Positions 52,033 through 60,168 of a stretch of 64,000 nt of DNA are shown in pieces (positions within the stretch are counted from its first letter, which is position 1; every line of letters starts with the position of its first letter). The stretch comes from Candidatus Hydrogenedentota bacterium. Its GTDB lineage: Bacteria; Hydrogenedentota; Hydrogenedentia; Hydrogenedentales; Hydrogenedentaceae. The stretch is taken from the NCBI GenBank assembly GCA_026415215.1, contig JAOAHN010000084.1, forward strand, positions 50,270 through 114,269. The letters are read 5' to 3'. A program made the position numbers and the translations under genes. The notes below the pieces were generated by a model that saw only the letters and a program-made list of their open reading frames with translations, did not search any database and had not been told where the DNA came from.

Positions 52033-54072
52033 TTATTCGTTTTCTTCAGATTTTGACTTCTCGTAAGCAGATATTATCTCTCTTGCAATGTGCTCTGGAA
52101 CTTCATCGTAATGGCTGAACTTTAGGTCGAAAGATCCTCTCCCACCTGTCATACTGCGGAGGTCAGTGGCATATCTTAGAATCTCTGCTTCGGGGACGAG
52201 TGCTCGAATTTTTTGTAGTCCACCTCCAGCGGGTTCCATTCCAAGGATTCTTCCACGTCTACTATTAAGGTCACCTGTTATGTCACCCATGAACTCTTCT
52301 GGGACTATGACGGTGATTTCCATTATTGGTTCGAGTAGACAAGGGTTAGCTTCTCTAACTCCCTTTTGTATTGCTAATGATGCGGCAATTTTGAATGCGA
52401 GTTCTGAAGAATCTACTGGATGGTAAGAACCGAAATACAGTTCTACTACTATATCGGTCACTGGATGGCCGGATATTACTCCTTTAGCCAAGGCTTCTTG
52501 AGCTCCCTTGTCGACTGCAGGTATGTATTGTTTTGGTACCACACCCCCTACTATACTATCAATGAATTTATATCCTCCACCCCGCTCGTTTGGAGATATT
52601 CTAAGCCACACATCTCCGTATTGTCCATGTCCACCAGTTTGTTTTTTATACTTTCCTTGAACTTCTGCTTTACCCCTCACTGTTTCCTTGTATGCTACCT
52701 TGGGTATTCTGGTTTCAGCTTCTACATTGTACTTTCTCTTCATCCTGTTTAGGAGTATATCTATTTGGAGGTCACCCATACCGCGGATGACATGTTCTGC
52801 GGTTTCGGGATCTCTGTAATGGGAAAAGGTAGGGTCTTCTTCAGCCATTCTGTTTAGAGCCTCACCGATGCGGTCTTCGTCATTTCTTGATTTTGGGGAG
52901 ATAGCAAGTTTGACCATAGATTTGGGCAATTCAATAGGAGGTAGTTTAACCTCATACCCAATTGATGTTAATGTGTCTCCAAAGTGGGTATTCTTAAGCT
53001 TTGTCATTGCGGCGAGGTCACCAGGCCCTACTTCCGTTACTTGTTTTTGCTCTTTCCCAAGCATCATAACGATTTTACCTGACCGTTCTTTAGTCTGTGT
53101 CGTGGAGTTATAAAATTCAGAGTCTGACCTGAGAGTTCCAGAGAAAACTCTAAAATAGGTAAGATAACCTACATAGGGGTCGACCATGGATCTGAACACC
53201 TGTGCTACTAATGGCCCGTCTGGGTTGGGATCGATAATCATCTGTTCATTCTGGGAGTTTGTTACAACTACTTTTCTCTCCAGTGGGTTTGGAAACGATG
53301 TAGCGATTATATCTAAGAGCTCTTCGTGCCCTATACCTTTGGCTACACTACCCGCAATTATTGGTATTATCTTTCCTGAACTTATGCCTTTTTGAAGTCC
53401 TGCATTGAATTCTTCTTCTGAGAGTTCAAATGTTTCAAGATATTTCTCCATTAGTACCTCGTCAGTTTCTGCAACGACTTCGACTATCGCTTCTTTTGCT
53501 TTTTCTGCTTCTGCACCTAATACTGATGTGTCGCCCGTGACTATATTCACAACTCCTTTTAGACTTGATGCTTCTCCAATGGGCATTACAATTGGAACAC
53601 AATGTTTACCATAAGCAGATTGAATATTTTCTACTACCTTTTGGAAGTCGGTATGTTCTCTGTCAAGCTTATTTACAAAAATAGCGCGAGGAATTTTATA
53701 TTTTTCAGCATATTTCCATGCTGTATCAGTGCCTACTTGTACCCCTGTGGTTGCATCTACAATAATTATTAAAGCATCCAAGACTGCAGAGGATGAAGCA
53801 AGTTCACCGATAAAGTCTGTATAGCCGGGGTGGTCGACTAAATGTATTCTTGTCCCCTTCCAATCAAAGTGAACTAATTTCATAGTTATTGAACATTTTC
53901 TTTCTTTTTCGTCTTCGAGGTAATCACAAACAGTATTACCGTCCTCAGTTGAGCCTACTCTGTTTGTTACCCCGGCGGAGTAGAGAATTCTTTCAATAAG
54001 CATAGTTTTGCCTACACCGCTATGACCAGCTAAGCCGGCATTACGCACTTTCCTTGGGTCGAATTGAGCCAT
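52033..54072 (-). CDS. elongation factor G-like translational GTPase
   Basis: A ~679-residue EF-G-like protein (from the ATG at 54072; the track adds 17 residues). G1 is GHSGVGKTMLIERIL (about 16-30), and the G3 region is LVDHPGYTDFIGEL, with Tyr where EF-Tu/EF-G have the catalytic His of DTPGHVDF. G4 is FVNKLDRE. EF-G domain II to V blocks are visible (FRSMVDPYVGYLTYFRVFSGTL; GGHGQYGDVWLRISP). Such H-to-Y changes are seen in the EF-G-2-type group, whose role in elongation is uncertain. GGAG lies 7 bases before the ATG. Confidence 0.88.
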   Translation of the reverse strand: MAQFDPRKVRNAGLAGHSGVGKTMLIERILYSAGVTNRVGSTEDGNTVCDYLEDEKERKCSITMKLVHFDWKGTRIHLVDHPGYTDFIGELASSSAVLDALIIIVDATTGVQVGTDTAWKYAEKYKIPRAIFVNKLDREHTDFQKVVENIQSAYGKHCVPIVMPIGEASSLKGVVNIVTGDTSVLGAEAEKAKEAIVEVVAETDEVLMEKYLETFELSEEEFNAGLQKGISSGKIIPIIAGSVAKGIGHEELLDIIATSFPNPLERKVVVTNSQNEQMIIDPNPDGPLVAQVFRSMVDPYVGYLTYFRVFSGTLRSDSEFYNSTTQTKERSGKIVMMLGKEQKQVTEVGPGDLAAMTKLKNTHFGDTLTSIGYEVKLPPIELPKSMVKLAISPKSRNDEDRIGEALNRMAEEDPTFSHYRDPETAEHVIRGMGDLQIDILLNRMKRKYNVEAETRIPKVAYKETVRGKAEVQGKYKKQTGGHGQYGDVWLRISPNERGGGYKFIDSIVGGVVPKQYIPAVDKGAQEALAKGVISGHPVTDIVVELYFGSYHPVDSSELAFKIAASLAIQKGVREANPCLLEPIMEITVIVPEEFMGDITGDLNSRRGRILGMEPAGGGLQKIRALVPEAEILRYATDLRSMTGGRGSFDLKFSHYDEVPEHIAREIISAYEKSKSEENE

Positions 54073-54215
54073 CGAGATACTCCATACTTGGGTTAGCGTT
54101 AAAATTAATGAAAAAATAAACAATTCTATCTCATTTTGTTGGGGATACGGAGTAGGTATTATACTTATAGTAGTATTCTTTCATCAAATTTATTTTTTAG
54201 TAGTGGAATATAAAA

Positions 54216-55241
54216 ATGATTCGTGGGGATGATGTGAAAAACGAAAAACAGTTCTTTAGTAAATTTTCCGGATCTATATTATTATTTTTGTTGTTGATGA
54301 TTTTAGCATTCTCTCCATCTTATTCAGCTGACAAGATAAGGAGATTTGTACACGCGGGTCTCTTGTATCCGGGAGAGCCACAGGTTATCAGAGAGACAAT
54401 AGAGAGACTTTATAAAGACCAGAAGAATGATACCAAAAAAGGTAAACTTGTAGCTTGTGTGGTTCCTCATTCTGGTTGGGGTTTGTGTGGGGAATTGGTA
54501 GCAAGGTCTTTTGCTGAGATAAATGAGAATCAATTTGATAATGTAGTTATCCTTGCTCCCTCCCATTATGTTGTTTTCAGTGGTTGTTCAATACCATCTG
54601 TGCAAGGGTTTGCTACCCCTTTAGGTGTTGTAAGAGTAGATTTTGAAAAGTTAGAACAGCTTTCGGTTTCTCCTTATTTCGATATGTATTCTATCCAAAG
54701 GGATACGAGAAGTAGAAGCCCCCGTATACATGAGGAAGAGTATTCTATAGAAGTGATTTTGCCATTTCTTCAATATAAGTTGAAAAAGTTTGCTATAGTT
54801 CCAGTGTTAGTGGGAGATTTTAAGGATTCTTCCGGGAAAGAGAGTCAGATTGTTTACTCGGGAGTAGTGAACTCGCTTAGAAAGGCGATCAAAGAAAAGA
54901 CATTATTGGTGCTCAGTACCGACCTAACTCCGTGGGGCGCTACTTTCAATTATACTCCAGGTAGCGTTGATGACATGTTGTCTACCCAGAGAAAATTAGA
55001 CGAAGAATTAGTAAATTTAATAGTAAGAAAAGATCTTGGAGGATTGCAGGAGTTTTTTGAGAGGACTAAAGCTCCCGTTTGTGGGAAAAATGCAATATAC
55101 CTCTTTGTAGCCCTTCTGCCTAAAAATGCGGAAGGTATTGTATTGGGTTATGAGCAATCAGGTAGCAAAATGAATTTAAAGGGAACTTCTTTAGGGTTTG
55201 CATCTGTGAATTTTTATGTTGCGGATGTAATGGGAGAGTGA
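54216..55241 (+). CDS. MEMO/AmmeMemoRadiSam system protein B family, exported form
   Basis: A 341-residue MEMO-family protein. The fold blocks are in order: FVHAGLLYPGEP, CVVPHSGWGLCGELVARSF (His85), VILAPSHYVVFSGCSIP (His117), HEEEYSIEVILPFLQYKL, LVLSTDLTPWGATFNY and APVCGKNAIYLFVALL (Cys289). The His normally in 'D-x-x-H-W-G' (human MEMO H192) is Pro239 here. The N-terminus (ILLFLLLMILAFSPSYSA) is a signal peptide, unusual for the family. GTG at 54234 with GGGGA upstream is an alternative start. No AMMECR1 or radical-SAM partner is near. Confidence 0.82.
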   Translation: MIRGDDVKNEKQFFSKFSGSILLFLLLMILAFSPSYSADKIRRFVHAGLLYPGEPQVIRETIERLYKDQKNDTKKGKLVACVVPHSGWGLCGELVARSFAEINENQFDNVVILAPSHYVVFSGCSIPSVQGFATPLGVVRVDFEKLEQLSVSPYFDMYSIQRDTRSRSPRIHEEEYSIEVILPFLQYKLKKFAIVPVLVGDFKDSSGKESQIVYSGVVNSLRKAIKEKTLLVLSTDLTPWGATFNYTPGSVDDMLSTQRKLDEELVNLIVRKDLGGLQEFFERTKAPVCGKNAIYLFVALLPKNAEGIVLGYEQSGSKMNLKGTSLGFASVNFYVADVMGE

Positions 55242-55250
55242 ATGTAGATT

Positions 55251-55952
55251 TTATTCGGGATTAAGGTTTTTAATAATTATTCCTTTCAAATGTGGGAGTA
55301 AATTTTCGGTAGCCTGTTTGGCGTTTTTTATGACCTCATCGTGGGTTATCGGAGAACTATTGAAACAGTAGTTAGTTACGCAAGATAGCATAGCTACTTT
55401 GTAGTTGAGTTGAAGGGCCCAATATAATTCTGGAGCACCGCTCATGCCGATGATATCACCTCCTATCTGTTTGAAAAGTTTTAACTCGGACTTAGTCTCG
55501 TAAGAGGGACCCGTTACCCAGATGTATGTAGATTTGGGTAAATCTGCTTTGATATTCCAGTTTGGGGTTAGAGGTTTTTCAAGTGGGTATTTCACAAAAG
55601 GTGTAGGAATTATTTCCTTAACAATAGTATAAGAAGGGACTTTTAGTTTTTCATCTATAGAACCTACCGCATTGATTGATAGGATATTAGTCACACCGAA
55701 CCTTTTAAACATCTCTAAAAAGGTGTTGAAGTCATTCCAGTCATAGCCCTCGTAAGCGTGTATCCTTCCTGCGCATATTATGGTGCTTATTACACCAATA
55801 TATCCTCTGGTGATTTTATAATCGTGGCCCTTTATATTACCTTGAAATTTAGGGAATATTTCTTTAAATGGCTCTTCCGAAACTTTTTTGTTTAATATGT
55901 TACTGAGATTTATTCCTGAACCTGTGATTATGCATAAGGTTATATTTGCCAT
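55251..55952 (-). CDS. purine nucleoside phosphorylase / MTA phosphorylase family protein
   Basis: A 233-residue nucleoside phosphorylase of the PNP/MTAP type. It begins CIITGSGINLS and has AGRIHAYEGYDWNDF (the phosphate-binding R-x-H-x-Y-E-G motif, about 61-75), ILSINAVGSIDEKL, and VTGPSYETKSELKLFKQIGGDIIGMSGAPELYWALQL (base/sugar recognition). It is shorter than the usual 260-290 residues. Whether it prefers purine nucleosides or methylthioadenosine is not decidable. It overlaps the dNTPase gene by 13 bases and probably functions in nucleotide salvage with it. Confidence 0.85.
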   Translation of the reverse strand: MANITLCIITGSGINLSNILNKKVSEEPFKEIFPKFQGNIKGHDYKITRGYIGVISTIICAGRIHAYEGYDWNDFNTFLEMFKRFGVTNILSINAVGSIDEKLKVPSYTIVKEIIPTPFVKYPLEKPLTPNWNIKADLPKSTYIWVTGPSYETKSELKLFKQIGGDIIGMSGAPELYWALQLNYKVAMLSCVTNYCFNSSPITHDEVIKNAKQATENLLPHLKGIIIKNLNPE

Positions 55953-56977
55953 GGGGATGGGAGAAAAAGTTTTTGGTATAAGGTTAAAGCGTATTCGTCT
56001 GTCATCCCTGCTATGAAGTCCACTACTTTTTGTTCGATAGTATCGTTTGGGTCTCCAAAATCCTTATTTGCAATCTCATCTGGAGGGAACTTTACGAAGT
56101 GTTGGTAAAGCTCGGAGACAACTCTTTCTGCTTTTATTATTTCTTTTGCAATCTGTTCTGATGGATAAATCTTCTCAAACAAAAAATCCCTCAGCTCATT
56201 CATTGCGTTTCTGATTTCGGGTAATATTTGAATCATATTTCCTTGGGAACCTTCAATTACCCCTCTTACCATAGTATTTATTTGTTCGGAGGGGCTTTTC
56301 CCAAGGATTTTTACAGGGTTCCGGGGAAGGTCCTTAATGCGGATTAGGTTAGCTCTGATTGCGTCATCCGCATCGTGAGTGATGTATGCTATTACATCGC
56401 TAATACTAACAACTAACCCTTCCAAGCAGAAGTTTTCTTTTGGAGTTTCTCCTCTTAAGATGTAGTGTTTACCCTGGGAATGGTGAGAAATTCCCTCTCT
56501 AACTTCATAAGTTAAGTTGAGACCTTTTCTGCCTTGGCGTGTTTCAAGTATATCTACGACTTTTAAACTTTGTTGGGCATGGTTGAATCCATTTGGTGAT
56601 AGTTTATTTAGAACCCTTTCACCTGCGTGTCCAAAGGGGGTATGTCCCAAGTCGTGTCCTAAAGCAATTGCTTCTGTGAGATCCTCATTAAGTCTTAATG
56701 CTCGAGCTATTGACCTTGCAATTTGAACAACTTCGAGTGTATGAGTTAGACGAGTCCTATAGTGGTCGCCTACTGGTGCCAAAAATACCTGGGTTTTCCT
56801 TTTCAGTCTTCTGAATGCCTTAGAGTGAATAATTCTATCTCGGTCTCTTTGGAAACAGGTTCGATAAGGGTCTTGCTCTTCAGGATAGAGTCTACCTTTT
56901 GAGTTAATAGAGAGGCATGCGTATGGAGATAGCCACTCTTTTTCTCTATCTTCGTATATTTCTCGGAATGTCCGCAT
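55940..56977 (-). CDS. dgt: deoxyguanosinetriphosphate triphosphohydrolase-like protein
   Basis: A 345-residue HD-domain dNTPase of the Dgt type, releasing triphosphate from dNTPs. Seen: FQRDRDRIIHSKAFRRLKRKTQVFLAPVGDHYRTRLTHTLEVVQIARSIARALRLNEDLTEAIALGHDLGHTPFGHAGERVLN, with the H..HD..D metal set in RLTHTLEV and GHDLGHTPFGH, then YEVREGISHHSQGKH and ISDVIAYITHDADDAI. It is the subgroup lacking the long E. coli C-terminal part. It starts one base before the galactokinase gene ends. Confidence 0.93.
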   Translation of the reverse strand: MRTFREIYEDREKEWLSPYACLSINSKGRLYPEEQDPYRTCFQRDRDRIIHSKAFRRLKRKTQVFLAPVGDHYRTRLTHTLEVVQIARSIARALRLNEDLTEAIALGHDLGHTPFGHAGERVLNKLSPNGFNHAQQSLKVVDILETRQGRKGLNLTYEVREGISHHSQGKHYILRGETPKENFCLEGLVVSISDVIAYITHDADDAIRANLIRIKDLPRNPVKILGKSPSEQINTMVRGVIEGSQGNMIQILPEIRNAMNELRDFLFEKIYPSEQIAKEIIKAERVVSELYQHFVKFPPDEIANKDFGDPNDTIEQKVVDFIAGMTDEYALTLYQKLFLPSPWQI

Positions 56978-58348
56978 TTAAGTTTTGATATGTTCCAATT
57001 TTATGTAGTCAGCAGGATCAGCTGTTTCCGCAATAAACATCCCTTTTGCTGATGATAATCCGAGGTATTTACGGTAGTACTCTTTTTCAACTTCCTCCAT
57101 AAACTTTTCTACATTCTCCTTAGGGATTAAGTTGATAGTGCATCCACCGAAACCGGCGCCCGTTAGTCGCGATCCTATTGCCCCCGCTTTTCGAGCTATT
57201 TTAGTGAGCATTTCTAATTCAGGGGTGCTTATCTCGTAATCTTTTGCACAGCTTTTATGTGACTCATTCATAAGCTGTCCAAAGGTATATGGATTATTTG
57301 CAATTAGAGCATCTCGGCAAAGTTCTACTCTACTATGTTCAGTAATTACATGTCTTACTTTTGCTTTAAGTGGAAAACCATTTGGGGGCTCTTCAATCTC
57401 CTTTAACCACTTTTCGCGTAAATGTGTTGGAGAAATATTAAGAAGATTAGCTATTTCCCTTGAGGTAAGAGTTTCTTTAGTGAAGATTGTATTATTTAGT
57501 TCTAAGATTTCCTTTAATGTTAAACACAGATCTCCTGACCATAGGTCGCTGAGTCTTTGTATTTTTATACTTTTGTCAATTTTTTCTTGAAGATATCTTT
57601 CAAATATAGCGGTTGCTATCGAACACATAATAGGCCCAGAGTTATATTTCGAGAGGCAGGAACCTGTTTTGGGAGCTCTAATTGTGGAATCACATACTAC
57701 AAAGATAAAGTCTTCGAATAAGGGGATAAGTTGTGTCTTTATAGGGAAGAAATCTATTTTACATGCATAATTTTCTCCTCCGTTTAGAATTACGGTTTGG
57801 TCCATCCCTCCACCTCTGGTCCCTACAAAGTGCTCCGCTTCGGCCATTAGTTCACTAAGTTCTGGTCGTGATATTTTTTTGTTTAATTCTATTCCAAGTA
57901 TTTTTAGGTAAGCGAGTGCAGATGTAATGACGAGTGCGGATGAGGAGCTAAGCCCAGAGGCTATAGGAAGGTCACTACTTATGTGGATATGAAATCCAGG
58001 ATAATCTTTTACATTGAACTTTTTATTAATGGCAACCACTGCCGATTTTACATAGTTTTCCCAGGCACCGGTTGCGGAAGGAGCAATATGTTCTGAGTTA
58101 ATAAAAGACACTGGTGAAAACTGAGGATTATCATTTGATAGAGAAATAATATGGTCATTTCTGGAAAAGAAAAGTGCATGAATTTCTTTTTTTATAGTAA
58201 TGGGAAGTACCGAAAAGCCGTTATAATCTGTATGTTCGCCTATGAGATTTACTCTTCCGGGGGCTCTACATACTCCCACTACGGAGGGTGTTCTCATACT
58301 CTTTAATAGAGTTGATATTTTTTCTGGAGCTATCAGAGTTGTTGACAT
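56978..58348 (-). CDS. galK: galactokinase, long form
   Basis: A 456-residue GHMP kinase that phosphorylates galactose at C1 (Leloir pathway). GalK signatures: CRAPGRVNLIGEHTDYNGFSVLPI (about 24-47), the ATP loop DLPIASGLSSSSALVITSAL (about 131-150), and GSRLTGAGFGGCTINLIP (about 397-414). It is ~70 residues longer than typical bacterial GalK. The extra is in a middle region (about 255-345) with KVRHVITEHSRVELCRDALIA and LMNESHKSCAKDYEISTPELEML, resembling eukaryotic GALK2-type layout, so N-acetylgalactosamine is an alternative substrate. The gene is directly upstream of dgt. Confidence 0.88.
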   Translation of the reverse strand: MSTTLIAPEKISTLLKSMRTPSVVGVCRAPGRVNLIGEHTDYNGFSVLPITIKKEIHALFFSRNDHIISLSNDNPQFSPVSFINSEHIAPSATGAWENYVKSAVVAINKKFNVKDYPGFHIHISSDLPIASGLSSSSALVITSALAYLKILGIELNKKISRPELSELMAEAEHFVGTRGGGMDQTVILNGGENYACKIDFFPIKTQLIPLFEDFIFVVCDSTIRAPKTGSCLSKYNSGPIMCSIATAIFERYLQEKIDKSIKIQRLSDLWSGDLCLTLKEILELNNTIFTKETLTSREIANLLNISPTHLREKWLKEIEEPPNGFPLKAKVRHVITEHSRVELCRDALIANNPYTFGQLMNESHKSCAKDYEISTPELEMLTKIARKAGAIGSRLTGAGFGGCTINLIPKENVEKFMEEVEKEYYRKYLGLSSAKGMFIAETADPADYIKLEHIKT

Positions 58349-58482
58349 ACTAACTATTCTTTTTAAGTCTGAGTTTCTGTTGGTAGAATTTGAGATAGTA
58401 TTATAAATGTTGAACTTGTAGATAAAAAATTCAGTATTGGAAAATCGCTGAAGAAAACCTTTGTTCGTACTTGGGTGCTTTT

Positions 58483-59517
58483 ATGAAGACCATATATGTG
58501 ATTTCCCCTCATAGATTGCAGGATTACATCGTAAATTGGAAGGTATTTTTTGCAGGCGAGCTATTCAGTGCTTTTGCTTTGAGGGGTTACAAGGTTATTT
58601 GGATTCAGCCAGGAGCAAAATGGTCATTTAATATATTTCCTCATTTTCAAAGAGTTTGGAAATTTACTGTGGTTGAGTTAGGAAATTTTTATCTCTTCCG
58701 TCATCTGGTGATTTTTTTCATCTCACGATTATTAAAGGTTACTAAGGAGAAGAAACCGATAATAGTATTTGAACTCGTTGACGGAGACCCGTTAGAAATT
58801 CAAATGGACTCGAATGATCTAATACTTTTCCCCGTGATTTTTAACCTTAGTGAAAAGTGGGGTATACCCCAACAAACTCCCACACCTGTTTTCTTTGTAG
58901 ATGGTATGGTTGATAATTCTCTAAAATTCAGAGGCAAAGATGTAAACATGGTATTTTTACCCTGGGGTTTTTATAAAGGGGTGAAGGAACCTTGTAGAGA
59001 GTGGAAGATTAATAAGGTGAGAGATGGAGATGATAAATTGGTCATTCTTTTGGATAGAAAATATTATTTTGGCAAAACATCTATTGATAAAAGGTTAAAG
59101 AAAAGAAATGGGGGGACACAAAGAATCGTTTTATGGAGAGATTTGTGGGGGCTTTCATTAGAGGAAAGGGTTTTATTTATAGATTATCTTTTATATTTAA
59201 GTAAGCAAGGAAGTGGGCTAAAAGTAATTTGTGGGAAGGATTTTGGGCATCTGGTTTACCAGTTATCATTACTCGGAATAGAAAGCTGGGGACTTACCGG
59301 TGAATTTAAAGAGTTTAAATTTTACTCAAGTGGAGTTCGAGAGAGTTCAGATATTGAAAGGATTGTCGAAAATGATTTAATTTCGGAGTCTATAGGGAAG
59401 AAATCTTGTTCTGAGATTAGAGAGAATGAAATTTTAAATCCTGACTGCAATAGGCCAATGTTATCGTGGGAAGATATTATGAGAGATATGATTGAACCTT
59501 TACTTGGTTTTTTATGA
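58483..59517 (+). CDS. unknown protein, possible glycosyltransferase-like fold
   Basis: A ~344-residue soluble protein starting MKTIYVISPHRLQDYIVNWKVFFAGELFSAFALRGYKVIWIQPG, which resembles the N-terminal Rossmann part of GT-B enzymes. No recognisable donor motif follows, and the rest (LIFPVIFNLSEKWGIPQQTPTPVFFVDGMVDN, KVICGKDFGHLVYQLSLLGIESWG) matches no family I can name. The ATG at 58483 is preferred over the track TTG at 58471, though neither has a strong ribosome-binding site. It is divergent from galK and upstream of the MarR gene on the same strand. Confidence 0.6.
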   Translation: MKTIYVISPHRLQDYIVNWKVFFAGELFSAFALRGYKVIWIQPGAKWSFNIFPHFQRVWKFTVVELGNFYLFRHLVIFFISRLLKVTKEKKPIIVFELVDGDPLEIQMDSNDLILFPVIFNLSEKWGIPQQTPTPVFFVDGMVDNSLKFRGKDVNMVFLPWGFYKGVKEPCREWKINKVRDGDDKLVILLDRKYYFGKTSIDKRLKKRNGGTQRIVLWRDLWGLSLEERVLFIDYLLYLSKQGSGLKVICGKDFGHLVYQLSLLGIESWGLTGEFKEFKFYSSGVRESSDIERIVENDLISESIGKKSCSEIRENEILNPDCNRPMLSWEDIMRDMIEPLLGFL

Positions 59518-59549
59518 TGAACATCAATATTTTTTTATCGCAAAATAAT

Positions 59550-59578
59550 TTGAATATCAAAATATTTTATGATATAAT
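59550..59578 (+). promoter_or_regulatory. promoter and probable MarR operator
   Basis: TTGAAT (59550-59555), 17 bases and TATAAT (59573-59578) form a good promoter before the MarR gene. The arms ATATC (59554-59558) and GATAT (59571-59575) form an inverted repeat across the -35/-10 spacer, the kind of site MarR repressors use for autoregulation. Confidence 0.6.
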
Positions 59579-59642
59579 TAATTGAAATATTAATGATTTA
59601 TAAAGTGTTTTTCAAAATAACTTAAAACGGTTGGTAGAACAT

Positions 59643-60119
59643 ATGAAGGACTACTCACGAGAGGCAAAAGAGATATTTCAAACGATACAACTGATCCACA
59701 AATGGCTTCATCGCTATTTTCAGGTGTCTTGTGAAGATAGAGAAAGGTCTAAAATTGGTCACGACCTAACGATGCCTCAGTTTCATATGCTCATAACCAT
59801 AAAAGAACATGGTCCTATGAATTTGAAGGAACTTTCAGAGAAGCTTGGAGTTAGCTCGTCTTCTGCGAGTCTTATGTTAGATAAACTTGTGGAAATGGGA
59901 TATGTGCTGAGGGAACAGTCAGAAGAAGACAGGAGGGAAATAAACATAAGGTTGTCGTCTTATGCGGAAAAGACTCTGGAGATTCATGAAGAGCAGATAT
60001 TGAGAGCCTTTTCGGATCTTTTAGCAGGATTGGATGAAGGAACTGTTAAGCAATGGTTGGGAACATATAGGAGAGTAAGAAAGTTCTTGGAAGAAAATCT
60101 TGTAATTGGTAAGAAATAA
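59643..60119 (+). CDS. MarR-family transcriptional regulator
   Basis: A ~158-residue winged-helix protein. The DNA-binding core is MPQFHMLITIKEHGPMNLKELSEKLGVSSSSASLMLDKLVEMGYVLREQSEEDRREINIRLSSYAEKTLEIHEE, with the DRR wing motif. It is 50 bases before a membrane fusion protein and RND pump on the same strand, so it is probably their local repressor. The start could be TTG at 59631; the ATG is preferred. Confidence 0.9.
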   Translation: MKDYSREAKEIFQTIQLIHKWLHRYFQVSCEDRERSKIGHDLTMPQFHMLITIKEHGPMNLKELSEKLGVSSSSASLMLDKLVEMGYVLREQSEEDRREINIRLSSYAEKTLEIHEEQILRAFSDLLAGLDEGTVKQWLGTYRRVRKFLEENLVIGKK

Positions 60120-60168
60120 AAGCCATGAGGTGTAAAGGTTTTTTTGAGATAGTTGAGGAAAAAGAGTT

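Noticed and set aside
54073-54123. 17-residue N-terminal extension of the EF-G-like protein in the ORF track
   Set aside because: The GTPase domain starts at MAQFDPRKVRNAGLAGHSGVGKT, whose ATG has a GGAG ribosome-binding site 7 bases upstream.
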